A DNA stretch of 16,833 bases, taken from the NCBI GenBank assembly GCA_000720805.1, contig JODI01000126.1, positions 1-16,833 on the forward strand, given 5' to 3'. Shown here in pieces: positions 1 to 6,491 of this stretch. Position 1 is the first letter of the stretch, and each line of letters opens with the position of its first letter. The position numbers and the translations under genes are program-made. Source of the stretch: Streptomyces violaceoruber (GTDB lineage Bacteria > Actinomycetota > Actinomycetes > Streptomycetales > Streptomycetaceae). A model generated the notes under the pieces. The model worked only from the letters and a program-made list of their open reading frames with translations, was not told the origin of the DNA and did not search any database.

Positions 1-135
1 AACGTTTGCCCGTCAAGGAGCGGCGTCCGGTGCGTGCTCTCGGCGTGCCGGCCGGAAGCCCTCGTACTGGACGTACTTGGGCTTTCGGCCGGTGCGGCGA
101 GAGTGCGTGCCGGGCGTCGCGACGGGGCAAACGTT
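1..135 (+). ncRNA. candidate structured RNA element: near-continuous 135-nt foldback
   Basis: Seen by hand pairing: 1-8 pair with 128-135, 9-14 with 121-126, 20-42 with 98-120, 44-61 with 79-96, and 64-67 (GTAC) with 73-76 (GTAC), leaving a 5-nt apical loop TGGAC. That is about 59 pairs, interrupted by bulge 15-19, one unpaired G at 127, a G43/G97 mismatch and a 2x2 internal loop. Nine pairs are G.U when read as plus-strand RNA (for example 55/85, 47/93, 36/104, 31/109), and none are A.C, which points to a plus-strand transcript rather than a symmetric DNA palindrome. No convincing gene lies here; the short open frame across it shows no family features. The element may begin before the window. 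Function is unknown; it lies about 100 bp upstream of the tRNA-Lys gene. Confidence 0.5.
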
Positions 136-235
136 GCCTGCCGCGGCACTAGGGCCCGGGTGGTCGGGAGCACCCCTCGACACCGGGTAGTATTTTCTCC
201 GTCGTCGGCCGCCGAGTGCGGTCGACGGGAGTCAC

Positions 236-309
236 GCGCCGCTAGCTCAGTTGGTTAGAGCAGCTGACTCTTAATCAGCGGGTCCGGGGTTCGAGTCCCT
301 GGCGGCGCA
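236..309 (+). tRNA. tRNA-Lys (anticodon CTT), copy 1
   Basis: A complete cloverleaf can be drawn: 7-bp acceptor stem GCGCCGC (236-242) with GCGGCGC (302-308), discriminator A309, D arm with GCTCAGTTGGTTAGAGC, anticodon stem GCTGA/TCAGC with loop CTCTTAA, anticodon CTT at 270-272, and a T arm containing GGTTCGAGTCC. CCA is not encoded. It is 74 nt long and identical to the copy at 6062-6135. It decodes AAG, the main lysine codon in this GC-rich genome. Its anticodon loop also supplies the stop codon of the convergent acyl-CoA synthetase gene. Confidence 0.98.
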
Positions 310-1926
310 CTGGTGAAGGGCCTCTCGGGATACGAGGGGCCCTTCGGCGTCCTCCCTGGTCAGCCGCCGGTACGTCCGCTCCCCGGGCGGGCGCCACCAC
401 ACCGGGTCGGCGCACCGGACCCCCTCCCTCCTGAGCCGCGCCCGGTGGATCTTGTTCGTGGCCGTGACCGGCATCCGCCGCACCACCCGTACGAACCGGG
501 GTGCCATCTTCGTGCCCAGGTCCGGCTGGGCGTCCAGGAAGTCCGCGAAGTCGCCGGGGTCGAAGTCGCCCGCGATCGCCGCCATCACCTGGTCCCCGGT
601 CACCGGGTCCGGGACCGCGTAGACGGCGACGGCCACCGCACCCCGGTACCGGGCGAGGATGTTCTCGATCATCGCGGCGGCCAGGTTCTCGCCGTCGACG
701 CGGAGACGGTCGTCCGTGCGGCCCGCGAAGTAGAGGAAGCCGTCGGCGTCCCGGTAGAAGAGGTCGCCGGTCCAGTAGCCGCCGTCGTGCCGGCGCTCGG
801 ACTCCGCCCGAGGGTTGCGCCAGTAGCCCTCGAAGGGGTTCGGCCCGAAGTTCACCAGCTCCCCGATGGCCTCGTCCCCGTTCAGCAGCCGCCCCGCCGG
901 GTCGAAAACGGCCGGCGGGCACTCCTGGTGCGTCTCGGGTCGCAGCACGGCCAGACCCGGTGTCGCCGGGCCGACCGCGCCGGGCGGTGTGCCGGGACGC
1001 CACTGGATCGCGGCCCCGCCCTCCGAGGAGCCGTACCCCTCCACCAGCCGCACCCCGAACCGCCGCTCGAAGGCCCTCGCGTCCACCGCACCCGCCTCGG
1101 TGCCGAAGCCCAGGCGGAGGGGATTGTCCCGGTCGTCGGCGCGCTCCTCGGTGGCGAGGAGGTACTGCACGGCACGGCCCACATACGTGAAGTACGTCGC
1201 CCGGTACCGCCGCACGTCCGCCAGGAACCGTGAGGCCGAGAACCGCGGGCGCAGGGCCACGCCCGCCCCGGCCACGAGGGCGGGCGCCCAGTCGGCGATC
1301 ACCGCGTTGCCGTGGAACATCGGCATGCAGACGTAGTGCACGTCGTCGGGGCGTACGGAGAACTGGTCGGCCAGGGAGCGTCCGGCTGCCGCCAGGCGGC
1401 CCTGGGAACAGATCGCGGCCTTGGGGGCGCCGGTCGACCCCGAGGTGAAGTAGAGGAGGAGGCGGTCGGCGGGGGTGGCGCGGGAGGGGTCCGGCCGTGC
1501 GTCGGCGTAGGGCGCGAGCAGGGCGTCGTACTCCTCGGTGTCCGTCACCAGCAGGCGCACCCCGGGCAGGTCCAGGCCCTTGAGCAGGGGGAGGTGCCTG
1601 TGTTCGGTGAGCAGGACGCGGCACTCGGTGTGCAGGATGTCGCGGGCCAGTTCGGGGCCGCGGCGGGTGGGGTTGATGCCGGCGACGGCGGCGCGGGCCA
1701 GGGCCGCCGCGCTCAGCCAGAGCGGGTACTCGGGGGTGTTGTCCAGCAGGACGCCGATGTGCGAGCCGGGTGGCAGCAGCTCGTCGAGGAGCGCCGCCCG
1801 GGCCGAGGCCCCCGCCGCCACCTCGTGGTGCGTGAGCGTCCGCTCCCCGCACCACAGCCCCGGCCGGTGATCGTCCCACCGTGCCGCCACCAGTTCCGCC
1901 ACCGTGCCGTGCCGACTGGACTCCAT
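271..1926 (-). CDS. FadD17-like acyl-CoA synthetase (AMP-binding family)
   Basis: Predicted to adenylate a fatty or related carboxylic acid with ATP and transfer it to CoA. Visible motifs: P-loop YFTSGSTGAPK (159-169), YGSSEGG (298-304), TGD (386-388), AGRTDDRLRVDGEN in the hinge (401-414) and the C-terminal lysine in TNKIHRARL (K492). The overall pattern, such as NPTRRG, FSASRFLADVRRY and EGVRCADPVW, resembles mycobacterial FadD17 from memory. The ATG at 1924-1926 has no clear ribosome binding site, and the transcript may be short-leadered. A TGACG palindrome sits just upstream. Oddity: family homology ends near residue 512, but no stop occurs until residue 551, so the frame reads through the tRNA terminator and half of the antisense tRNA; the last 12 residues are antisense tRNA translation. 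Substrate is unknown. Confidence 0.9.
   Translation of the reverse strand: MESSRHGTVAELVAARWDDHRPGLWCGERTLTHHEVAAGASARAALLDELLPPGSHIGVLLDNTPEYPLWLSAAALARAAVAGINPTRRGPELARDILHTECRVLLTEHRHLPLLKGLDLPGVRLLVTDTEEYDALLAPYADARPDPSRATPADRLLLYFTSGSTGAPKAAICSQGRLAAAGRSLADQFSVRPDDVHYVCMPMFHGNAVIADWAPALVAGAGVALRPRFSASRFLADVRRYRATYFTYVGRAVQYLLATEERADDRDNPLRLGFGTEAGAVDARAFERRFGVRLVEGYGSSEGGAAIQWRPGTPPGAVGPATPGLAVLRPETHQECPPAVFDPAGRLLNGDEAIGELVNFGPNPFEGYWRNPRAESERRHDGGYWTGDLFYRDADGFLYFAGRTDDRLRVDGENLAAAMIENILARYRGAVAVAVYAVPDPVTGDQVMAAIAGDFDPGDFADFLDAQPDLGTKMAPRFVRVVRRMPVTATNKIHRARLRREGVRCADPVWWRPPGERTYRRLTREDAEGPLVSREALHQCAARDSNPGPAD
315..345 (+). terminator. hairpin terminator of tRNA-Lys copy 1
   Basis: GAAGGGCCTCTCG pairs with CGAGGGGCCCTTC with one wobble, six bases after the tRNA. 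There is no long T tract, which is usual in Streptomyces. It lies inside the 3' end of the convergent acyl-CoA synthetase frame. Confidence 0.75.
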
Positions 1927-1942
1927 GGGCGCGCACGGTAGT

Positions 1943-1955
1943 TGACGTACCGTCA
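1943..1955. promoter_or_regulatory. candidate TetR-type operator upstream of the acyl-CoA synthetase gene
   Basis: Perfect inverted repeat TGACG-TAC-CGTCA, 16 bp before the ATG of the acyl-CoA synthetase gene. TetR-family regulators of lipid and steroid catabolism in actinobacteria often bind TGAC/GTCA-type palindromes. The regulator is not in this window, so the assignment is inference. Confidence 0.45.
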
Positions 1956-1981
1956 GTTGTGGAGAGCGAGCGGCTACGGAA

Positions 1982-2434
1982 TCAGATCCCCATGAGGTCG
2001 AACATCGCGTGGGCCACGGCCATGAAACCGAGGCAGATGAGGATGATCACCGCGAAGAACGTCAGCAGGCAGCCGGTGCCCGCCGCCAGCTTCCCGGGCG
2101 CCGGCGCCTTGGCGGTGGCCCGTTCGGGACGGTCCGCCGCGTAGTGCACGGTGACGAAGTCGCCCTCGATGGTGGTGCCCGGGCCGCCCGTCTCGTCGAA
2201 CCGGACGAGGCGGCCCTCGCGGGTGGCGAACTCGTAGACGTGGTGCAGTGTCGTGCTCACGGACGTCTCACCGCCGCCGCTGGTCGTCGTGTACGTCCGC
2301 AGACAGCGCGCCTCCGCCGTCAGGCCGCTGCCCCAGGCACTGCTGATGTCCCGGGCCCGGCGGATCACGGTGAACGCGCTGAACGACACGAGACCGATCA
2401 TGAGCAGCGGCACGACGTAGAAGAAGGCTTCCAT
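1982..2434 (-). CDS. DUF3592-type small membrane protein
   Basis: Encodes 150 residues. A hydrophobic N-terminal helix (about 4-23) and a second helix (about 120-143) flank a soluble segment with the usual DUF3592 features: a short beta-rich stretch ending HHVYEF, then VRFDET and FVTVHYAADRPE. Two membrane spans with the central domain on one side of the membrane are expected; which side is not clear. The ATG at 2434 is preceded by GGGGGA at good spacing. It lies 116 bp downstream of the LPMO gene, beyond a strong hairpin, and 55 bp before the acyl-CoA synthetase gene. Biochemical role is not known for this family. Confidence is good for the gene, moderate for the family name. Confidence 0.85.
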   Translation of the reverse strand: MEAFFYVVPLLMIGLVSFSAFTVIRRARDISSAWGSGLTAEARCLRTYTTTSGGGETSVSTTLHHVYEFATREGRLVRFDETGGPGTTIEGDFVTVHYAADRPERATAKAPAPGKLAAGTGCLLTFFAVIILICLGFMAVAHAMFDLMGI

Positions 2435-2492
2435 GATGTCCCCCGAGATCCGTGCGCCGTCACGTTCGGCGACGTGTGGGGAACGTACCCGT

Positions 2493-2542
2493 GGGGGGTG
2501 CCGGACTGTCTCAAGGAACCCTCAAGGTTCCGGCAACCCCCC
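2493..2542 (-). terminator. large hairpin terminator after the LPMO gene
   Basis: GGGGGGTGCCGG (2493-2504) pairs with CCGGCAACCCCCC (2530-2542), leaving a single bulged A. An alternative inner hairpin GGAACC-CTCAA-GGTTCC (2515-2531) shares bases with the right arm. It starts 8 bp beyond the LPMO stop codon and separates that gene from the DUF3592 gene. Confidence 0.75.
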
Positions 2543-2550
2543 GAGCCGGG

Positions 2551-3156
2551 TCAGAAGGTGACGTCCGAGCAGGCGTAGAAGGCGTTGGTCGTGTCCGCGA
2601 CCGTCCACACGGCGACGACGACGTGGTGGCCGCTCAGGCCGGACGGCAGGGTGCCGGAGTGGGAGAGCGTGGACGGGGGACGCTGGCCGTTGTAGGGGAC
2701 GGTCAGGAACGGGGTGAGGTTGAGGTCGGAGCGGGCCAGGTTGTGGTTCTGGTTCCAGCCCGGCTTGGTGACGTAGTACTTGAAGTCGGTGGTGGCGTGC
2801 ATGGCGGTGAACTGCCAGCGGAACGTGTAGCTCTGGCCGCCGGTCACCTTGGTGGTGGGCCAGCCGCCGCCCGACGGGGTCTTCGGGCTGTCGAGCTGAG
2901 CGAAGCGGGTGTTGCCGCCGGAGCAGATCCGGCCGTCGGCCGGGCCGGATCCGGGGAAGCCCTTGGGGCCCTCGACGCTCTGCGGCTCCCACTGGATGTC
3001 ACCGCAGTTGGCCACGGAGCCGTTCTGACAGAGCTTCTGACGGCTTATGGGGAGGTCGGTGTAGCCGTGTCCGCTCGCGCCCGGGGACGAGAGCACCAGC
3101 GCTCCGGTCGTCGCGAGACCGAGCGCGGCGGCGTACCACTTGGTCTTTTTGCGCAT
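2551..3156 (-). CDS. lpmP: AA10 lytic polysaccharide monooxygenase, LpmP-like
   Basis: A secreted copper enzyme predicted to cleave or modify beta-1,4-linked polysaccharide (chitin-, cellulose- or GlcNAc-type) by oxidation. The 201-residue product starts with a signal peptide (MRKKTK, hydrophobic 8-23) and cleavage before His30 gives the required N-terminal histidine of the copper brace. The second brace histidine is H120 in TAMHATTDF, and the axial phenylalanine is F193 in TTNAFYACSDVTF. Four cysteines (43, 51, 78, 196) can form two disulfides. There is no extra carbohydrate-binding module, so this is a single-domain enzyme. AGGAG (3164-3168) precedes the ATG. The symbol rests on synteny and resemblance to the S. 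lividans LPMO linked with GlxA and tip glycan deposition; function in this strain is inferred. Confidence 0.93.
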   Translation of the reverse strand: MRKKTKWYAAALGLATTGALVLSSPGASGHGYTDLPISRQKLCQNGSVANCGDIQWEPQSVEGPKGFPGSGPADGRICSGGNTRFAQLDSPKTPSGGGWPTTKVTGGQSYTFRWQFTAMHATTDFKYYVTKPGWNQNHNLARSDLNLTPFLTVPYNGQRPPSTLSHSGTLPSGLSGHHVVVAVWTVADTTNAFYACSDVTF

Positions 3157-3202
3157 GCTGCCGCTCCTGGAGAACGTGGGGGAAGTTCAGTGAGCTGTGC
3201 AG

Positions 3203-3218
3203 GTAGGTCTAGACCAAG
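3203..3218. promoter_or_regulatory. candidate DasR-responsive element (dre) upstream of the LPMO gene
   Basis: The centre GGTCTAGACC (3206-3215) is a perfect 10-bp palindrome. On the minus strand it reads TTGGTCTAGACCTA, carrying the core of the DasR consensus AGTGGTCTAGACCACT and close to the 12-bp repeat of Streptomyces chitinase promoters. It is 50-60 bp before the LPMO start codon, in the 101-bp gap after the SPFH gene. DasR represses chitin and GlcNAc genes and is released by glucosamine phosphates. Outer consensus positions are imperfect. Confidence 0.6.
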
Positions 3219-3257
3219 TCCCAGATTATTGCGGTTACTTGAACATGTCCATACCAA

Positions 3258-4382
3258 TCAGCAGCCCGCTTCCCCTCGCCCCGAGCAGAACGCCACCGTC
3301 AGGTCCTTCACCAGCGCCTTGCGTTCGTAGTCGTCCAGTTCCACCAGTCCGCGCATGGTCAGCCGGGTCACCGTGTCCTCCACCGAGTCCACCACCGAGG
3401 TCAGCACGCTCGCCCGGTGCTGGGCGTCCAGCGCGGCGATCCGGCGGCGGTGCATCGCGGCGGCGACCTCGGGGGCGTACTCGACCCGCAGCGGCTGCAC
3501 CGAGAACACCTCGATGCCGACCGGAGCCGCGTCCGCCGCGACCCGCCGGGTCAGCGCGTCCCCGGCGGCGTCGGCCGAGCCGCGTCCGGAGCCGGGCGCC
3601 TCCACCGGCACCCGGGCCAGGCCCGCCTCCACGCACTCGCGCAGATACGTCTCGTGGTCCTCGACGCCCAGCGTGGCCCGCGCGGTGTCCCGTACCCGCC
3701 ACACCACCAGCACCGCGACCCGCAGCGCGACCCCGCTCGCGTCGGCGGCGTGCATCTCCTCGCCGCGCCAGTGCCGCAGCCGTACGTCCACCCGCCGACG
3801 CAGCAGCAGCGGGTTGACCCACAGCAGGCCGGTGCGCCGGACCGTGCCCCGGTAGCGGCCGAACAGGCCGAGCACCCAGGCCCGCCCGGTCCGGCCCCGG
3901 GCCAGCCCGCCGAAGCCGAACAGCCCGAGGGCGCCCGCCCCCGCGTACGCCGCCCACTGGACGGGACCGAGTCCGGCCGCCGCGGACCCCGGCAGCCCGA
4001 GGGCCTGCACCGCCAGCGGCGGCAGCACCCCCGCCCACCACGAGGTGGCCACCGTCCCGGCCACTCCGCAGGCACCGGCGAGCACACCCGCCGCGCCGGG
4101 CAGCACCCGTGCGGGCTGCTCCTCCAGCTCGGGGTCGATTTCCGGAACGGTCCGGGGCGTGGGCGGCACGGGCCGTCGCAGGCGCGGCTGCTCACCGGTC
4201 CCCTGACGGCGTGCCACGACCGTGGGCTCCAGCGGCACCGCCACCGGGTCGGGCTCGTCGCGGAACAGCAGATGGACGGGGATCTCGGTGGTCGCCTCGT
4301 TCTGGATGAGCCGGCCGGGCCGGGACGGACCTCCGGTCGGGCCCTCGGATTCGTCGGGGATGTGGGAAGTGGTCGTGCTCAC
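3258..4382 (-). CDS. SPFH/band 7 domain membrane protein
   Basis: Encodes a 374-residue stomatin/prohibitin-like protein. I chose the GTG at 4380-4382 because GGAGG (4388-4392) lies 5 nt before it; an ATG 11 codons upstream lacks such a site. Residues 1-90 are a proline- and charge-rich, probably disordered cytoplasmic tail. Hydrophobic stretches near 95-120 and 141-160 form a membrane hairpin, followed by GRYRGTVRRTGLLWVNPLLLRRRVD-type band-7 beta strands. The domain continues through SGVALRVAVLVVWRV and YLRECVEAGLARVPV, to a helical end with HRRRIAALDAQHRASVL. Such proteins oligomerise and organise membrane microdomains. It sits between a peptidoglycan hydrolase gene and the LPMO gene, so a scaffold for the tip glycan machinery is possible but inferred only from position. 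Confidence 0.88.
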   Translation of the reverse strand: MSTTTSHIPDESEGPTGGPSRPGRLIQNEATTEIPVHLLFRDEPDPVAVPLEPTVVARRQGTGEQPRLRRPVPPTPRTVPEIDPELEEQPARVLPGAAGVLAGACGVAGTVATSWWAGVLPPLAVQALGLPGSAAAGLGPVQWAAYAGAGALGLFGFGGLARGRTGRAWVLGLFGRYRGTVRRTGLLWVNPLLLRRRVDVRLRHWRGEEMHAADASGVALRVAVLVVWRVRDTARATLGVEDHETYLRECVEAGLARVPVEAPGSGRGSADAAGDALTRRVAADAAPVGIEVFSVQPLRVEYAPEVAAAMHRRRIAALDAQHRASVLTSVVDSVEDTVTRLTMRGLVELDDYERKALVKDLTVAFCSGRGEAGC

Positions 4383-4425
4383 GGGTGCCTCCAGCCTCCG
4401 CGCCAGGTGCGTCACAACAGGGGGT

Positions 4426-4442
4426 CACGGCGGGAAGCCGTG
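4426..4442 (-). terminator. short hairpin after the NlpC/P60 gene
   Basis: CACGGC-GGGAA-GCCGTG is a perfect 6-bp stem in the 119-bp gap between the NlpC/P60 stop codon and the SPFH start. It may be a weak terminator or attenuator for the SPFH gene. Confidence 0.35.
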
Positions 4443-4490
4443 TCAACAGCAGAAAGCCGTGGCCGATGAAGAAGGCCGTGGTCGACTGCG
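4434..4490. repeat. three 19-bp-spaced direct repeats of AAGCCGTG type
   Basis: GCCGTG occurs at 4437, 4456 and 4475, exactly 19 bp apart, each preceded by AA or AAG. The first copy is also the right arm of the hairpin at 4426-4442. The array lies upstream of the SPFH gene (minus strand) and could be an iterated operator or replication slippage. Confidence 0.5.
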
Positions 4491-4501
4491 GGAAACCAGG
4501 G

Positions 4502-5851
4502 TCAGGAGAAGAGCCGGCGCCAGGTCTCGGGGCCCGGATAGCCGTCCGCTTTGCCGCCCCGCCAGCCCTGGGCGCGCTGGAAGTCCTCGACGGCCCGCCG
4601 GTCCGCCTCGCCCCAGCGGGGTTCCGGGGCGGTGGTGTCGTACTTGCCGAACCCTTTCTTCAGGAGTTGCTTCCGGAGCCGGGTGACGTACTCGTTGTCC
4701 GCGCCCGGCCGGAACACCGCCCGTCCCGGATAGCCGGGCACCCCGCGCGAGGAGAGCGCGGGCGCACCCGCCGCTCCGCCGGCGATGTCGCGTCCCGCAC
4801 CCGTCACCAGCAGCTCCCAGGTCAGCGGGCCGGGCAGCCCGTCGGCGCGCCGGCCGCGCCGGCCCTGCGCCTCCTGGAACGCCCGGGTGGCCCTGCGGTC
4901 CGCTTCCGACCAGCGGGGGCCGGGCCCGGAGGTGTAGTAACGTCCGGCCCCGCGCTCGACGAGCATCCGGCCGAGCTGGGTGACGTACTTGTTGTTCGCC
5001 CCGGGACCGAAGTACGCCCGCCCGGGGTACGGCGTCGCGTCCGGCGCGCTCGCACCGGACTTGGCGGTGTCGGGTTCCGTGCCCACCGGAGGCGCCGATG
5101 CCGCTGGTGTCGCCGGTGTCGTGCCCGCCGTGGCGCTCTCGAGCCCCTTGTAGCGGTAGGCGACGTATTCGTCGGAGTGGGTCCAGTAGGCGTACGGGGT
5201 GACCTGCCGGCGGGCGTGCGGGCGGGTCTCCTCGTAGGCGATGTAGTAGGCGTGCCTGGGGTCGGCCCAGCCGCCGAAGATCACGACGTGGGATCCCCGC
5301 CCGGGGTCGTCCGGGTTGTGGAAGAGCAGGATGTCGCCGCGCTGGAGGTCGTCCTTGGCGATCCGCACGCCGTACTGGTCGAGGCTGCCCGTCCACTCGT
5401 TGCCCGGCAGGTTCCAGGCCATCGACACGAAGCCCGAGCAGTCCTGCCGGTACCCGTCGTTCCAGGACGCGTACATGTTGTACGGCACTTTCGCGGCGAC
5501 CCACTGCCTGGCCCGCCCCATGATCTCCGCGCGGGTCGTCGCGGGCGTTCTGAGCTGGGGTTTGTCGCGCTTTCCGGCCGGGCCGGGCAGGAGGGCCTCG
5601 CCGCCCTGCGGGGTGACGGGCTCGCCGGCCGCGGCAACGCCCGGACCGCCGGGGGCGTGCGGGGCGGCGAGGGCGGGTGCCGTATGACCTGCGACGAGCG
5701 CGGTGGAGGCCGCGGTGGCGAGGATCACGGCCCGGTGGGCGGCCGGGTGACGGCCGGTCCGGGCGGCCGGCGGCACGCGCCGCCAGTGAACGCATCCGGG
5801 GCAGTCGCAGTCGCTCGCGGGATCGAATTCCTCGAAGACCGGAGCCGCCAT
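4502..5851 (-). CDS. NlpC/P60-type peptidoglycan hydrolase with two peptidoglycan-binding repeats
   Basis: Encodes a 449-residue exported or membrane-anchored wall enzyme, predicted to cut peptide stems in peptidoglycan. The ATG at 5851 is chosen because GAGGGG lies 6 nt before it; an in-frame start 27 codons upstream has no comparable site. Order: a 38-residue N-terminal segment with the cluster CDCPGC (C15, C17, C20) and RR; hydrophobic stretch about 40-63; linker; catalytic domain about 100-235 with the cysteine in RQDCSGFVSMAW (C138) and histidine in GSHVVIFGGW (H188); Ala/Pro/Thr linker; then two repeats (about 275-348 and 374-448), each running from PGRA..F.PGA to ADG.PGP.TW. The long N-terminus before the export signal is unusual. 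As the last gene before tRNA-Lys copy 2 and cslA, it may open the wall for the glycan (inference). Confidence 0.88.
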   Translation of the reverse strand: MAAPVFEEFDPASDCDCPGCVHWRRVPPAARTGRHPAAHRAVILATAASTALVAGHTAPALAAPHAPGGPGVAAAGEPVTPQGGEALLPGPAGKRDKPQLRTPATTRAEIMGRARQWVAAKVPYNMYASWNDGYRQDCSGFVSMAWNLPGNEWTGSLDQYGVRIAKDDLQRGDILLFHNPDDPGRGSHVVIFGGWADPRHAYYIAYEETRPHARRQVTPYAYWTHSDEYVAYRYKGLESATAGTTPATPAASAPPVGTEPDTAKSGASAPDATPYPGRAYFGPGANNKYVTQLGRMLVERGAGRYYTSGPGPRWSEADRRATRAFQEAQGRRGRRADGLPGPLTWELLVTGAGRDIAGGAAGAPALSSRGVPGYPGRAVFRPGADNEYVTRLRKQLLKKGFGKYDTTAPEPRWGEADRRAVEDFQRAQGWRGGKADGYPGPETWRRLFS

Positions 5852-6061
5852 ACGATTCCCCTCACATCTTGGGTTGAAATGTCCGAGCCTGTGCACGTTC
5901 GCCAGCTTCTCAACTGTCGTCCCGACGCGCATCTTGACGGTCCGAATGATGTACGCGGGCCCGCCCGGGCGGCCGTCGGACAGCGGACCCGCGGCGGGCG
6001 GCAGGCGCGCGGATGGTCCGGGGCACCCTCCGGGATCCGGTAAGGTTGTGCAGGTCAGCAG

Positions 6062-6135
6062 GCGCCGCTAGCTCAGTTGGTTAGAGCAGCTGACTCTTAA
6101 TCAGCGGGTCCGGGGTTCGAGTCCCTGGCGGCGCA
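6062..6135 (+). tRNA. tRNA-Lys (anticodon CTT), copy 2
   Basis: Identical over 75 bp to the tRNA at 236-309: same acceptor stem, anticodon CTT at 6096-6098, discriminator A6135, no encoded CCA. A TAAGGT hexamer at 6041-6046 is a plausible -10 box but I see no good -35. The preceding 210 bp back to the NlpC/P60 start hold no gene. Confidence 0.98.
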
Positions 6136-6145
6136 CGACAGTGAG

Positions 6146-6172
6146 AAGCCCCTCGCGGGAGCGGGGGGCTTT
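6146..6172 (+). terminator. hairpin terminator of tRNA-Lys copy 2
   Basis: AAGCCCCTCGC pairs with GCGGGGGGCTT (one wobble), followed by a single extra T, ten bases after the tRNA. Its sequence differs from the terminator of copy 1, so only the tRNA itself is duplicated. Confidence 0.75.
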
Positions 6173-6422
6173 CGCGTTCTCGGGGCGGGTCCCTCTGCGA
6201 TGTTCCCAAAGGCCCCTCTCGTTGAACTGGACGCACCCGTCGGCCGTATGGAACCGGAGGAGGCCGCCGAGGAAGGGACCTCCCCGGGACCGACCGCGCG
6301 TTTCACGCCACCTCCACGGGGGTCCGGCCGACATGCCGCCGGGCGAGGGACGCGGTCAGGTCGGGTGACACGTGCGAAGGAGGTCACAAGGGAGCACTTC
6401 GACAACATCCGCACCCTCCTGT

Positions 6423-6458
6423 CCACAACGGCTCCACAAGGTCCCCACAGAGGCCACA
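6423..6458. repeat. four helically phased CCACA repeats upstream of cslA
   Basis: CCACA begins at 6423, 6434, 6445 and 6454 (spacings 11, 11 and 9), so most copies face the same side of the helix. It is a candidate binding array for a regulator of cslA. The first copy lies in CTGTCCACA, one base from the Streptomyces DnaA box. Confidence 0.4.
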
Positions 6459-6491
6459 ATGAACGCGTATGACCGGTAAACACCGCGTTTC

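Noticed and set aside
34..258. 74-codon open frame at the left edge
   Set aside because: It covers the foldback and runs into the tRNA; the pairing pattern explains the sequence better than a protein.
4385..6043. 552-codon plus-strand open frame over the hydrolase gene
   Set aside because: It lies opposite a gene with signal segment, NlpC/P60 catalytic residues and two binding repeats; its own translation has no domain.
6419..6427. CTGTCCACA as a DnaA box or origin element
   Set aside because: Only one near-match is present, without the cluster of boxes or dnaA/dnaN genes of a Streptomyces origin.
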